Notes: a model not told the origin generated them from the sequence alone. DNA of 64,000 nt from Streptomyces sp. NRRL B-1347 (GCF_000720325.1 NZ_JOJM01000003.1:558001-622000), one strand, 5' to 3'; positions 53,452 through 62,645 are shown, counted from the first letter of the stretch. Program-made: numbers and translations.

Positions 53452-55593
53452 TCATACGACGGCCTCCTGCGCGGGCGCCACGGGGTTCGGCGCCGCCTTC
53501 AGGGCCAGGTCGTTGTGGGCGGTCAGATACGGGCGCAGCTCGATGACGCCGTCGGCGGTGGCGGGGCGGGCGCTCGGGAAGACGTCGGTGCGGCGCCGCT
53601 CGATGACGTCGCCGCGCAGCCGCGCGAGCCGGACGGCGTCACCCTGCTCGTCGTACGGTTCGAGGCCCAGGTCCCAGATCGCCTCGCCGCCCGGGTGCTG
53701 CCCGGCCGGGCCCGACAGCGGGATCTCGGCGGTGAAGCAGCCCGCCTCGTCGACGTGGCAGCGGGCCTCGAAGGTGGCGTCGCCGCCGCGCAGCCGTGCC
53801 ATGAGGCGGTAGTGGTGGCCGCGCGCCGCCGCGCCGTGCACCGTGCCGGTCACGGTGATCGCCTCCTCGCCGACGGCGAGCGACTCCAGCTCGGCGTGGG
53901 CCGCCCTGCTCCAGGTGCGCAGGGAGAGGTTGCCGTCCTGGGTGCGGTACGGCACGGCGGTGGCGAAGCCCGCGCCTGAGGGGTGCGGGGGCACCGTGGG
54001 CGCGAGCAGCCTGCCGGTCTCCACGAGCCCCGCCCGCGCCCGCCGGACGCGGCCCTTGCGGCCCTGCTGGAGGTGGACGTTCCAGTAGCCCTCGGCCATG
54101 GGGCGGCCGCTGCGGTGGAGCAGGAGCTTGACGTACGGGTCGGTGTCGGCGGCGGTGACCTTGAACGGGAGCCGCACCGTGTCGTCCTCCGTGCCCGCGC
54201 GTGGCCTGAGCACCAACTGCCAGTCCCCGTGGGTGAGTTCGGACACCGGTACGAGGAAGTAGAGCGAGCCGTCGGCGGCCACGCGGCAGCCGACGGAGAC
54301 GGGCGGCAGCGCCTTGCCGAGCCAGGCGGCGACGCCGAGGCGCTCCGCGAGGGCGCCCAAGCGCTGGCGGGGCGTGCGGCCGGGTGCCGTGCGCGCGGGG
54401 CGGGTGCGCGAGCGGCGGGCGGCCGCCGCGCCGGGCCTCAGGTCGTCGATCAGCGCCTCGTACTGGGCGGCCGTGTGGTCCGGCAGGAAGCGGCGCGCCG
54501 AGCGGATCGCGGCCTGGGCCAGGCGGAAGCGCTCGGCGTCGTTCTCGATGAGGCGGCAGAGCGCGTCGGCGATGCCCTCCTCGACGGCGCTGTCCGGGCC
54601 GTCCGCCGGGACGAGCAGCCCGTCCTCGCCGTGCGTGATGATCTCGCGCGGCCCGAAGTCGCAGTCCGTGCTGACCACCGGCACGCCCAGGCGCATGGCC
54701 TCCACGATCGTCATGCCGAAGGACTCGGTGGCGCTGGAGACGGCGGCGATGGCGCCCTTGGCCCACTCCGTGTCGATGGACGTGCGCGCGTCCATCAGGA
54801 ACACGTGGTCGTGCAGGCCGAGTTCGTCGATCCGGCGGCGCAGCTTCTCCTTCTCCCGGCCCTGCCCGTAGATCCGCAGGGTCCAGTCCGGGTGCTGGGC
54901 GGCGACCTTGGCAAACGCGCCGACCAGGCGGTCGTAGCGCTTGACGGGCACCAGGCGGCCCGCCGCGACGACCGTCCTGGTGTCGCCGGACGAGGCCTCG
55001 GCCTCGGGGGCGGGGCAGCAGTTCGGGATGTGGGTGAGGCGCGTGGCGACGTCGGGCAGGGCCGCGCGGTAGGCGCGCTCGTCGCCGTGCGAGACGGTCA
55101 CGAACGCGTCGAGCCGCGGGATCGCGGCGTCCTGGGCGCGGCGCAGGCCCGTGCTGTGGAAGTCGTGGGTGACGTGCTCCTGGCCGATGCGCAGCTGGTC
55201 GGCGCGGCCGTGCTCGGCGAGGAAGCACACCAGGTAGGGGCGGGTCGCGATGACGACGTCCGCGTCGCTGCGGCGCAGGTGGTCGGCGAGCCGCGTCTCG
55301 CCGAGCGCGCTGGGCGGCGTCTTGCCCTTGTACATCAGGTCGTGCGGGCACACGGTGCCGGACGCGCGCTGGGCCGGGTCGCGCCCGTCGTAGTGCCGGG
55401 AGCCCGGACGCAGGTCGACCAGGGGGCGCAGGGTGACGCCGGGGCCGAACGGCAGGCTCGGCCGTTCGGCGGTGCGGTAGTACGAGACGACCTCGACCTC
55501 GTGGCGCTCGGCGAGCGCGGTGGCGAGGTTCGCCGTCGCGCGGATGGTGCCGCCGATGCCGTACGCGTTGTAGAGCAGGAAGGTGATCTTCAT
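53452..55593 (-). CDS. GT4-type glycosyltransferase with large C-terminal beta region
   Basis: This 713-residue protein has a GT-B fold: MKITFLLYNAYGIGGTIRAT with a glycine loop, then AAGRLVPVKRYDRLVGAFAKV, and the donor-binding ESFGMTIVEAMRLGVPVVSTDCDFGPREII (GT4 EX7E). Residues about 400-713 form a long beta-rich tail without a family name known to me; YWNVHLQQGRKGRVRRARAG and repeated strand phrases suggest two sandwich domains like those in teichoic-acid-related polymerases. It probably builds a cell-wall or surface glycan. ATG 55593 has only a weak ribosome-binding site. Confidence 0.82.
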   Translation of the reverse strand: MKITFLLYNAYGIGGTIRATANLATALAERHEVEVVSYYRTAERPSLPFGPGVTLRPLVDLRPGSRHYDGRDPAQRASGTVCPHDLMYKGKTPPSALGETRLADHLRRSDADVVIATRPYLVCFLAEHGRADQLRIGQEHVTHDFHSTGLRRAQDAAIPRLDAFVTVSHGDERAYRAALPDVATRLTHIPNCCPAPEAEASSGDTRTVVAAGRLVPVKRYDRLVGAFAKVAAQHPDWTLRIYGQGREKEKLRRRIDELGLHDHVFLMDARTSIDTEWAKGAIAAVSSATESFGMTIVEAMRLGVPVVSTDCDFGPREIITHGEDGLLVPADGPDSAVEEGIADALCRLIENDAERFRLAQAAIRSARRFLPDHTAAQYEALIDDLRPGAAAARRSRTRPARTAPGRTPRQRLGALAERLGVAAWLGKALPPVSVGCRVAADGSLYFLVPVSELTHGDWQLVLRPRAGTEDDTVRLPFKVTAADTDPYVKLLLHRSGRPMAEGYWNVHLQQGRKGRVRRARAGLVETGRLLAPTVPPHPSGAGFATAVPYRTQDGNLSLRTWSRAAHAELESLAVGEEAITVTGTVHGAAARGHHYRLMARLRGGDATFEARCHVDEAGCFTAEIPLSGPAGQHPGGEAIWDLGLEPYDEQGDAVRLARLRGDVIERRRTDVFPSARPATADGVIELRPYLTAHNDLALKAAPNPVAPAQEAVV

Positions 55594-55773
55594 GAGGGGG
55601 TGTCCCGTGGGCTTCGAGAGGAGGGGGGCAGCGGTGCGGCGGGCGCTTGGGTGCGCTCTGACGTCTAGATCACGTGTGGCCTTTAGGTGCGGTGTCGTCC
55701 GAGATGTCCGTGGCTCATACACCCTCCCCGTCGTACGGGTCGGGAGGCGTCCCGCCGGGGGCTGAAACCGGGG

Positions 55774-55808
55774 CGCCGAACGGCGGGAGCGCCCCCCGCC
55801 GTTCGGCG
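55774..55808 (-). terminator. 14-bp-stem terminator after the DUF418 gene
   Basis: Arms 55774-55787 and 55795-55808 pair perfectly around a 7-nt loop (AGCGCCC), 16 bp past the DUF418 stop codon. The rest of the 231-bp gap before the glycosyltransferase start (55594-55824) shows no gene. Confidence 0.75.
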
Positions 55809-55824
55809 GGGGTCGCTGGGACCA

Positions 55825-57039
55825 TCAGCGCACGCGGTCCGCGACTCTGGTCGCACGCTGGAGCAGTGCCTCCAGCGGGCCGCGCCGGAAGAACCGCGTC
55901 CACAGCGCGGCGAACGCGGTGACGCCCGCGACGAAGGCGAGGAGCACCAGTGTCGACTGCGGCAGCCCGTCCCCGCCGAGGAAGCGGATGGCGACGATGT
56001 GCAGGACGTACGCGGTCAGCGACATGCTGCCGACCGCGATCACGGGCCCGGCCAGGCGCCGGAAGCGCGGCAGCGCGTCGACGGCGAGCAGGCAGCAGGC
56101 GAGCACGGCGACGGCCACGCCGGTGTTCGCCACGACCGACAGGGTCGTCTCGCTGTGCGGTGCCGCGACGAACAGCCAGCCCCAGGTGTCCTCCTCGGGC
56201 CAGCCCGCGACGTCGGACCACCAGGCCGTGCCCGTCCCGCCGGAGGGGAAGCCCGCCCGGCTCAGGGCCTGCGCGACGCCGGGCAGGTGGTGCAGCGCGA
56301 GCCAGGACCCGCCGTAGCCGAGCACGGCCAGGCCCGCGCCGGTGACGGCGAGGCGGATCCGCACGGCGGTGTCCGCCAGGTCGAGGCGCGCCACCGCCAT
56401 GCCCGCGATGACGAACGGCAGCCAGGACAGGGCCGGGTAGGAGCCGGTGAAGAGCAGCGAGACCAGGCCGTCCGCGGTGCGGGGCCAGGCCAGGGCGCCC
56501 GTGGAGCCGCCGCCGAGGGCGCCGTCGTAGTACACCGCGCGCGCGACGAAGTACAGCAGCTGGGGCAGCACGAGCGCCGCCACCACGGCGATCTCGGCGA
56601 GCGTCCGCGCCGAGAGCCGGTACAGCGGCAGGACCAGCAGGAAGTACAGGCCGTAGAAGGCGAGGATCACCTCGACCGGTGTGCCGCTCATGGTGAGCGC
56701 GGTGCCGAGGGCGAGCAGCACGACGGCGCGGAGCGCGACCTTCGCCACGGCCTGGCGGCCCGCGCGGCCGGTCTTCGGCACCCTGCGCCCCGTCATCAGG
56801 ACGACGGAGAAGCCCGCGAGGAACGCGAAGAGGGCGGACGACCGGCCGTGCGCCAGCTCCATCACGAACCCCCGCACGCCGCCCGCCGTCGCGGGGTCGG
56901 GCCCCACGTGGGCCGCGTACATGCCGAAGACGGCGAGACCGCGGGCGAGGTCGACGCCTATGAGGCGGCCGGTCGACCGCGCGTCGGCCACCGGCGCCGC
57001 GGCCGGTGCCTGCGCCGTGGCCACTGCGTTCTGAGTCAT
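55825..57039 (-). CDS. DUF418/heparan-acetyltransferase-like membrane protein
   Basis: This 404-residue membrane protein has about ten helices. It starts with RLIGVDLARGLAVFGMYAAHVGP (the DUF1624/HGSNAT-type opening with a possible catalytic His), continues ALFAFLAGFSVVLMTGRR, and ends with a DUF418-type part (GPVIAVGSMSLTAYVLHIV). Members acylate sugars or transport acyl groups at the membrane. ATG 57039 gives a normal start. It is divergent from the two-component system (247-bp gap) and terminated by the hairpin above. Confidence 0.82.
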   Translation of the reverse strand: MTQNAVATAQAPAAAPVADARSTGRLIGVDLARGLAVFGMYAAHVGPDPATAGGVRGFVMELAHGRSSALFAFLAGFSVVLMTGRRVPKTGRAGRQAVAKVALRAVVLLALGTALTMSGTPVEVILAFYGLYFLLVLPLYRLSARTLAEIAVVAALVLPQLLYFVARAVYYDGALGGGSTGALAWPRTADGLVSLLFTGSYPALSWLPFVIAGMAVARLDLADTAVRIRLAVTGAGLAVLGYGGSWLALHHLPGVAQALSRAGFPSGGTGTAWWSDVAGWPEEDTWGWLFVAAPHSETTLSVVANTGVAVAVLACCLLAVDALPRFRRLAGPVIAVGSMSLTAYVLHIVAIRFLGGDGLPQSTLVLLAFVAGVTAFAALWTRFFRRGPLEALLQRATRVADRVR

Positions 57040-57286
57040 GCCGCCAGCCTTGGCGGCGGGCTCCGCGCGCAGTATCCGGCAGTCGTCCGGCGCCGCTCCG
57101 CCGCCCGGCCCGCCCCTCCCCCCGAACGGCTGGAACCCCCACGCCGGGTGGCTGCCGTACGGGACCGCCCCCGTGCGCCGTCGGCACCGCCGCCTAGAGT
57201 CGTACGGGGACGATCACGAGGGCGGTCCCCCTCGCGGACGGCCGGGAGGCCGGCGCGGGACGACGACGACGGCGAGGCGGGACAGC

Positions 57287-57964
57287 GTGATCCGGGTAGT
57301 GGTGGTCGACGACGAGGCCCTGGTGCGGTCCGGTTTCGAACTCATCCTCAACGCGGCCGACGACCTGCACGTCGTCGCGACGGCCGCCGGGGGCGACGCC
57401 GTGGACACCGTGCGGCGCGAGCGCCCCGACGTCGTGCTGCTCGACATCCGCATGCCGGACGTCGACGGCCTCACCGTCCTGCGGGAGCTGCGGTCCCTTC
57501 CCGACGCCCCGGTGGTGGCGATGCTGACCACCTTCGACACCGACGAGTACATCGTCACCGCGCTGCGCTCCGGGGCGGCCGGGTTCCTGCTCAAGGACAC
57601 CGAGCCCGACCAGCTCGCGCAGCTGGTGCGCACCCTCGCCGCGGGCGGCGTGGTGATGTCACCCAAGGCGTCGCGGTCCATGCTGCGCGCCCACCCGGGT
57701 CCCGGCGGCGGCGCCGCGTCCGGCGCGGACCGGACCCGTGTGGAGCGCCTCACGGGCCGCGAGCGCGACGTCCTCGTCCTCATCGCCGAGGGCCTGACCA
57801 ACGCCGACATCGGCACCCGCCTGCACCTCAGCGCGGGCACCGTCAAGGACCACGTGAGCGCCATCCTCACCAAGCTCCGCGTCACCAGCCGCGTCCAGGC
57901 GGCGCTGCTCGCCGAGCGCGCCGGGCTCCTGGACACGGCGGGCCGGACGGAGGAGCCGCGGTGA
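57287..57964 (+). CDS. NarL/FixJ-family response regulator
   Basis: This 225-residue protein has a receiver domain with acidic pair Asp8/Asp9, phospho-acceptor Asp53 (LLDIRMPD) and Lys in LLKDTEP, then a LuxR helix-turn-helix (LTGRERDVLVLIAEGLTNADIGTRLHLSAGTVKDHVSAIL). GTG 57287 follows GAGGCGGG. It is translationally coupled to the histidine kinase (GTGA overlap). Regulator-before-kinase order is usual in Streptomyces. The targets are unknown; the divergent DUF418 gene is a candidate. Confidence 0.92.
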   Translation: MIRVVVVDDEALVRSGFELILNAADDLHVVATAAGGDAVDTVRRERPDVVLLDIRMPDVDGLTVLRELRSLPDAPVVAMLTTFDTDEYIVTALRSGAAGFLLKDTEPDQLAQLVRTLAAGGVVMSPKASRSMLRAHPGPGGGAASGADRTRVERLTGRERDVLVLIAEGLTNADIGTRLHLSAGTVKDHVSAILTKLRVTSRVQAALLAERAGLLDTAGRTEEPR

Positions 57965-59097
57965 GCGAGCGGGCGGCCGGTGCCGCCCCGTGGCCGCGCC
58001 GTCTCCCCCCGTACGTCGTCGACCTGGTCATCCTCGTCTGCGCGGTGATCGACCTGGCCTTCACCACCGACTTCTACGACGAGACCCCGGGGGCCCTGAC
58101 CGCGGCGTCGGTGGCCTGCGCCGCGCTGCTGCTGCGACGGCGGTTCCCGCTCGCCGTCGTCCTGCTCACGCTGCCGGCCAGCGTGGTGGTCGAGCTGACG
58201 GTGCCGCCGTTCGCCGCCCTGTTCACGCTGGCCGACCGGACCCGGGACCGCAGGCTCCTCGCGGCGTGCGCGATCCTGTCGGCGGCCGCCTCCGCCTTCC
58301 CGTGGCCACCGGGTTCGCTCACCTCCGACGACCAGACCTGGACCCTGATCTACTTCGTCTACACGCTGACGACCGCGGCCGCCCCCGTGCTGCTCGGCCA
58401 GCTCACCCAGGCCCGCCGGGACCTCTCGCGGCGCCTGGCCGAGATCGAGGAGGCGCGCGAGCACGAACGGGCGCTGCACGCGCAGGCCGTGCTCGCCCGG
58501 GAGCGGGCGCAGCTGGCCCGCGAGATGCACGACGTCGTCTCGCACCAGGTGTCGCTGATCGCGGTACGGGCGGGCGCCTGGCAGGTCGCCGCCAAGGACG
58601 CCGACTCGCGGGACGCGGCCCGCACGATCCGCTCCCTGAGCGTCAACACCCTCGACGAGCTGCGGCACATGGTCACGCTGCTGCGCGCGTCCGGCGGCCG
58701 CGCCACCGAGCTGACGCCGCAGCCCACCCTCGCCGACCTGCGGACCCTGGTCGCCTCCAGCGGCATCGAGGCGGAGCTGACCGGGGCGCTGCCGCCGGAC
58801 ATCGCGACGCCCGCGCAGCGCGCCCTGTACCGCACCGTGCAGGAGGCGCTCACCAACGTGCGCAAGCACGCGCCGGGCGCCCGCGCCGGCGTCCACCTGT
58901 GGGACGACGGCGAGGAGTTCGGCGTCACGGTCACCAACAGCCCGCCCACGCGTCCTTCGCTGCCCCTGCCCGGCTCCCAGCAGGGCCTCGTCGGCCTGCG
59001 CGAGCGCGCGGAGCTGCTGCACGGCACCTTCCAGGCGGGCCCCACGGCCGACGGCGGCTACCGGGTCAGGCTCGGCGTCCCGAACCCGGGCGCCTGA
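57961..59097 (+). CDS. Sensor histidine kinase (HisKA_3 type)
   Basis: This 378-residue kinase has five N-terminal membrane segments (PYVVDLVILVCAVIDLAF and following) with little extracellular sequence, then a coiled-coil (ARRDLSRRLAEIEEAREHERALHAQ) and the phospho-acceptor His190 (REMHDVVSHQVSLIAV). A HATPase domain (TVQEALTNVRKHAPGA) follows, with the G-box reduced to SQQGLVGLRERAELL. It phosphorylates the adjacent regulator. With no periplasmic domain it may sense a membrane or cell-envelope signal. Confidence 0.92.
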   Translation: MSERAAGAAPWPRRLPPYVVDLVILVCAVIDLAFTTDFYDETPGALTAASVACAALLLRRRFPLAVVLLTLPASVVVELTVPPFAALFTLADRTRDRRLLAACAILSAAASAFPWPPGSLTSDDQTWTLIYFVYTLTTAAAPVLLGQLTQARRDLSRRLAEIEEAREHERALHAQAVLARERAQLAREMHDVVSHQVSLIAVRAGAWQVAAKDADSRDAARTIRSLSVNTLDELRHMVTLLRASGGRATELTPQPTLADLRTLVASSGIEAELTGALPPDIATPAQRALYRTVQEALTNVRKHAPGARAGVHLWDDGEEFGVTVTNSPPTRPSLPLPGSQQGLVGLRERAELLHGTFQAGPTADGGYRVRLGVPNPGA

Positions 59098-59168
59098 ACC
59101 CGCCGCGCCGGAAGCTGTCCGGGTGCCTCCTGTGCCGCGCGCGCCGCACCCCGTATACCTGAAGCACC

Positions 59169-60200
59169 ATGACCACGTCGCAGCCCCGCCCCGCCGCCCG
59201 GCCCGTCGTCGCGCTCGCCATGGCGCGCGACGCCGCCGCTGCCGTCCTCGACGACCAGGCGCTCGCCGCGCTCGACGCGGTGTGCGACCTCGTGCATCCG
59301 CCGCTGCTCGACGACTTCGGCACGGCGGCGGCCCGGGCCGTGCTCGGCCGGGTCGAGGTGCTCGTCACCGGCTGGGGCTGCCCGCCGCTCGACGCGGCCG
59401 CGCTCGCCGCCGCCCCGGGCCTGCGGGCCGTCGTGCACACGGCGGGCTCCGTCCGGGGCCACGTCACGGACGCGTGCTGGCAGCGCGGCGTGGAGGTGTC
59501 GTCGGCGGCCGCCGCCAACGCCCTTCCGGTGGCGGAGTACACGGTCGCGATGATTCTGCTCGCGGGCAAGCGGGTCCTGGAGCGCGCCCGCGCGTTCACC
59601 GCCGCGCGCCGCCCCGACGACCCGATGCGCACGCCCCGCACGATCGGCAACCACGGCCGCACCGTGGGCGTCCTGTCCGCCTCGCACGTCGGCCGCCGCG
59701 TCATTGACCTGCTGCGGCCGTACGACCTGCGGGTCCTGCTGCACGATCCGTACGTCGACGCGGCGCAGGCGGCCGCCCTCGGCGCGCGGGGCGTCGGGCT
59801 GCGGGAGCTCTTCGCCCAGAGCGACGTCGTGAGCGTGCACACGCCCCTGCTGCCCGAGACGCGCGGGCTCGTCGGCCGGGACCTGATCGCCGCCATGCGT
59901 CAGGACGCGGTGCTCATCAACACCGCGCGCGGTGCCGTCCTCGACCAGGAGGCGCTCACCGAGGCCGTGACGGCGGGGCGGATCCGGGCCGTGCTCGACG
60001 TCACGGACCCCGACGTGCTGCCGCCCGGGCACCCCTTGTGGGACTGCGAGAACGTGCTGCTCACCCCGCATCTCGCCGGGTCGCAGGGCAACGAGTGGCG
60101 GCGCCTGACCGACCTCGCCGTGAGCGAGGTGGCCCGCTGGGCGGCGGGCGACGGCTTCGCCCACGCCGTGTCCGCCCGGCGGGCCCGGCTCCTTGCCTGA
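59169..60200 (+). CDS. D-2-hydroxyacid dehydrogenase-like protein, atypical cofactor motif
   Basis: This 343-residue protein has the D-isomer-specific 2-hydroxyacid dehydrogenase fold: catalytic Arg in INTARGAVLDQEAL and His in LLTPHLAGSQ. Two expected features are changed: the GxGxxG loop reads TVGVLSASHVGRRV, and the catalytic Glu (usual DPEPLP) is Asp (DPDVLPP). It may use a cofactor differently or have another reaction. TATACC (59154-59159) ends 9 nt before ATG 59169. Its end and the convergent DUF2269 gene share a hairpin. Confidence 0.82.
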   Translation: MTTSQPRPAARPVVALAMARDAAAAVLDDQALAALDAVCDLVHPPLLDDFGTAAARAVLGRVEVLVTGWGCPPLDAAALAAAPGLRAVVHTAGSVRGHVTDACWQRGVEVSSAAAANALPVAEYTVAMILLAGKRVLERARAFTAARRPDDPMRTPRTIGNHGRTVGVLSASHVGRRVIDLLRPYDLRVLLHDPYVDAAQAAALGARGVGLRELFAQSDVVSVHTPLLPETRGLVGRDLIAAMRQDAVLINTARGAVLDQEALTEAVTAGRIRAVLDVTDPDVLPPGHPLWDCENVLLTPHLAGSQGNEWRRLTDLAVSEVARWAAGDGFAHAVSARRARLLA

Positions 60201-60215
60201 GGCGCCCGCTCAGGC
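60195..60215. terminator. Bidirectional hairpin over two convergent stop codons
   Basis: GCCTGAG and CTCAGGC face each other with a 7-nt loop; one arm contains the stop codon of the dehydrogenase and the other the stop of the convergent DUF2269 gene. Confidence 0.55.
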
Positions 60216-60740
60216 GCCCGTCGTGGAGCCCGGCCGGACGATCATCAAGATGGTGACGGTCGCCCAGAGGACGTTGAAGACGCCGGTGTACATGGCGAGT
60301 TGAGCGCTCGTCCGCGCGTCCGGCCGCACCGCGACCGCCCCCTCGGGCCCGGTGGCCGTGCCGTCCGCGGCCCGCGCGTCCCCGTCGGGTGACTCCGGCC
60401 CGGCCACCGCCGCGAGGGCCGTCTCCTGCCGGGGCAGGACGAGCAGCAGCAGGATCAGGGCGGCCAGGAAGGTGAGGCCGATCGATGTGATCAGCCACGG
60501 GCTCGCCAGGACGTCCATGCTGCTCGCGGTCGCGAAGCCGAAGGCCACCACGGCGATGCCGAGGCCGCCGTAGACGCGGCTGATGCGGTGCAGCGTGCGC
60601 AGCGTGGTGACGGGCCGCGCGTCGTCGGGCGCGGCCAGGGCCTCGCGCAGGACCTTGGGGAACATGCTGGCGGCGACGGTGACGGGGCCCACGGCGACGA
60701 TCGCGGCGAGCACGTGCAGGGTGAGGAAGAGTTTCGACAT
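60210..60740 (-). CDS. DUF2269-type membrane protein
   Basis: This 176-residue protein has about four membrane helices (LFLTLHVLAAIVAVGPVTVAASMF, GGLGIAVVAFGFATASS, LITSIGLTFLAALILLLLVLP, MYTGVFNVLWATVTILMIV), with histidines in the first helix region that could bind haem or metal. It resembles the family known as DUF2269, integral membrane proteins of unknown function. It starts 51 bp after the DJ-1/PfpI gene on the same strand and is probably co-transcribed. Confidence 0.75.
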   Translation of the reverse strand: MSKLFLTLHVLAAIVAVGPVTVAASMFPKVLREALAAPDDARPVTTLRTLHRISRVYGGLGIAVVAFGFATASSMDVLASPWLITSIGLTFLAALILLLLVLPRQETALAAVAGPESPDGDARAADGTATGPEGAVAVRPDARTSAQLAMYTGVFNVLWATVTILMIVRPGSTTGA

Positions 60741-60791
60741 CAGGGGCTCTCGGAGGCCTTCGGTAGGGCGGCGGGAAGGGTGTCTGGCTGC

Positions 60792-61445
60792 TCAGATCGC
60801 GACGGGCTCGGTGCCGCTCTCGCTCCAGACGACGCCGCGGCGCTCGTACGCGAAGAGCTCTTCGACAGCGTGGGCGACGCGCGGCCCGAAGCCGCGCTCC
60901 AGCAGGTACAGGCCGAGGTCGAGGCCCGAGGTGACGCCTCCGCCCGTGACCAGGTCGCCGTCGTCGACGACGCGGGCCCGGACGGTCCGCACGCCGAGCC
61001 CGGCCATGCCGTCAAGGGCGGCGTGGTGCCCGGTGGCGGGGCGGCCCTCGATGAGCCCGGCCAGGGCCAGGAGCAGCGAGCCGCCGCAGACACTGGCCAC
61101 GGTCACGCCGGGGCGGGCGAGCGCCTCGCCGAGGAGCCCGGGCAGCTCGGTGCGCAGCGTGCGCCCGAGACGGGCGGGGATGCTGTCGTCGTCGGGGTCG
61201 CGCTGCTCGGTCGCCCCGGCCGCGCCCGGGAGCAGCACCAGGTCCGCGCGGGCCGGATCGAGCCTCGCCGTGGCCTTGAGGCTGATCGGCTCCAGACCGC
61301 TGGGGACGTCACGGGGCCCTTCCGCCGAGACCAGCTCCACGGTGAGCGCGCCGTCGGTGGCGTGGCCGCCCGCGTACAGGACCTCCAGCGGGCCGAGGAC
61401 GTCCAGCGGGTCGAAGCCGTCGAAGAGTACTGCCTGCACGCGCAT
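60792..61445 (-). CDS. DJ-1/PfpI-family protein
   Basis: This 217-residue protein has the DJ-1/PfpI fold: QAVLFDGFDPLDVLGPLEVL with the conserved Asp/Glu, DLVLLPGAAG, and the nucleophile elbow VASVCGGSLLLALAGLIEGR with the reactive Cys. Members include isonitrile hydratases, amidases and glyoxalase-like enzymes. ATG 61445 is used, since the longer frame has no ribosome-binding site. It is divergent from a GlxA-type AraC regulator that probably controls it. Confidence 0.85.
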   Translation of the reverse strand: MRVQAVLFDGFDPLDVLGPLEVLYAGGHATDGALTVELVSAEGPRDVPSGLEPISLKATARLDPARADLVLLPGAAGATEQRDPDDDSIPARLGRTLRTELPGLLGEALARPGVTVASVCGGSLLLALAGLIEGRPATGHHAALDGMAGLGVRTVRARVVDDGDLVTGGGVTSGLDLGLYLLERGFGPRVAHAVEELFAYERRGVVWSESGTEPVAI

Positions 61446-61509
61446 GCGGGGTTCCGTTCCGTGCTGAGGGGCTCGGGCACCGCCGAGGCTAGCCAGGGCG
61501 GGTTCGATC

Positions 61510-61538
61510 TCAACAGTGGCTGGAATGACAGCTGTCAA
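61510..61538 (-). promoter_or_regulatory. PfpI promoter with palindromic regulator site
   Basis: On the minus strand -35 TTGACA (61538-61533) and -10 TGTTGA (61515-61510) are 17 nt apart. The perfect palindrome TGACAGCTGTCA (61526-61537) overlaps the -35, and a repeated TGGAATGAC/TGGC element lies beside it. This is a likely binding site for the divergent AraC regulator. Confidence 0.6.
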
Positions 61539-61678
61539 CGGGATATCGCCATCGGCCCCTCGGCGGTGGAGTGCCGAGGTCCGGGGCGGTGCGCGGGGCG
61601 GGGGCGGGCCCGCAGCGCGGCCGTCGGCGTGCGGCGGCCGGGGTTGGCGGGAAGCCGGTGGTGTCGTACGTTGCCGCC

Positions 61679-62629
61679 ATGCACACGGTCGCGGTCCTCG
61701 CCCTGGACGACGTCATCCCCTCCGACCTGGCGATGCCCATCGACGCCTTCGCCCGCACCCGGCTGCCCGGCGAGCGGTCGGCCTACCGGGTGCGGGTGTG
61801 CGCGGCCGAGGAGGAGGTCGACGCGGGCGGCGCCTTCGCGCTGCGGGCCCCCTACGACCTGGGCGCGCTCGCCGACGCCGACACCGTGATCGTGCCGGGC
61901 GTGCACGACCCGGTGGCGCCGGTGCGCGACGACGTCCTCGACGCGCTGCGCGCGGCGGCCGCCGCGGGCACGCGGATCGCCTCGGTCTGCGTCGGCACGT
62001 TCGTGCTCGCGCAGGCCGGGCTGCTCAAGGGCCTTCGGGCCACGACGCACTGGTACGCGGCGGCCCAGCTCGCGGCGGCCTACCCGGACGTCGACGTCGA
62101 CCCGGACGTCCTGTACGTGGACAACGGCCAGATCCTCACCTCCGCGGGCGCGGCCGCCGGGATGGACCTGTGTCTGCACATGATCCGCCGCGACTACGGC
62201 TCGGCGGTCGCCGCCGACGCCGCGCGCGCGTCCGTGATGCCGCTGGAACGCGAGGGCGGCCAGGCCCAGTTCATCGTCAACCAGCCCCCGGCGAACCCCT
62301 GCGGCCAGGCCCTCGAACCGCTGCTCGGCTGGCTCGACGAGAACGCGGCCCGCGAGCTGACCCTCGACGACATCGCCGCGCACGCGGGCCTGAGCAGCCG
62401 CACCCTGCTGCGCCGTTTCCGCGAGCAGACCGGCACGACGCCGCTCCAGTGGCTGCACCGGGCGCGGGTGCGCCGGGCCCAGCACCTCCTGGAGACCACC
62501 GCCCACCCGGTGGAGCGCATCGCCGCGCAGGTCGGCTTCGGCTCGCCGACGGCGTTCCGCGACCGCTTCAAGCGGGTCGCGGGGGTCAGCCCGCAGGCGT
62601 ACCGACGGGCGTTCGGGGCCCGGGTCTAG
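61679..62629 (+). CDS. GlxA-type AraC-family regulator
   Basis: This 316-residue protein has an N-terminal DJ-1/PfpI-like domain (TVAVLALDDVIPSDLAMPID, IASVCVGTFVLAQAGLL with the degenerate Cys elbow) and a C-terminal AraC helix-turn-helix pair (LTLDDIAAHAGLSSRTLLRRFREQTGTTP, VERIAAQVGFGSPTAFRDRF). ATG 61679 is preceded by a TACGTT box and no clear ribosome-binding site, so it may be leaderless. It is divergent from the PfpI-type gene and probably activates or represses it. Confidence 0.87.
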   Translation: MHTVAVLALDDVIPSDLAMPIDAFARTRLPGERSAYRVRVCAAEEEVDAGGAFALRAPYDLGALADADTVIVPGVHDPVAPVRDDVLDALRAAAAAGTRIASVCVGTFVLAQAGLLKGLRATTHWYAAAQLAAAYPDVDVDPDVLYVDNGQILTSAGAAAGMDLCLHMIRRDYGSAVAADAARASVMPLEREGGQAQFIVNQPPANPCGQALEPLLGWLDENAARELTLDDIAAHAGLSSRTLLRRFREQTGTTPLQWLHRARVRRAQHLLETTAHPVERIAAQVGFGSPTAFRDRFKRVAGVSPQAYRRAFGARV

Positions 62630-62645
62630 GCCCCGGGGCGGGGGC

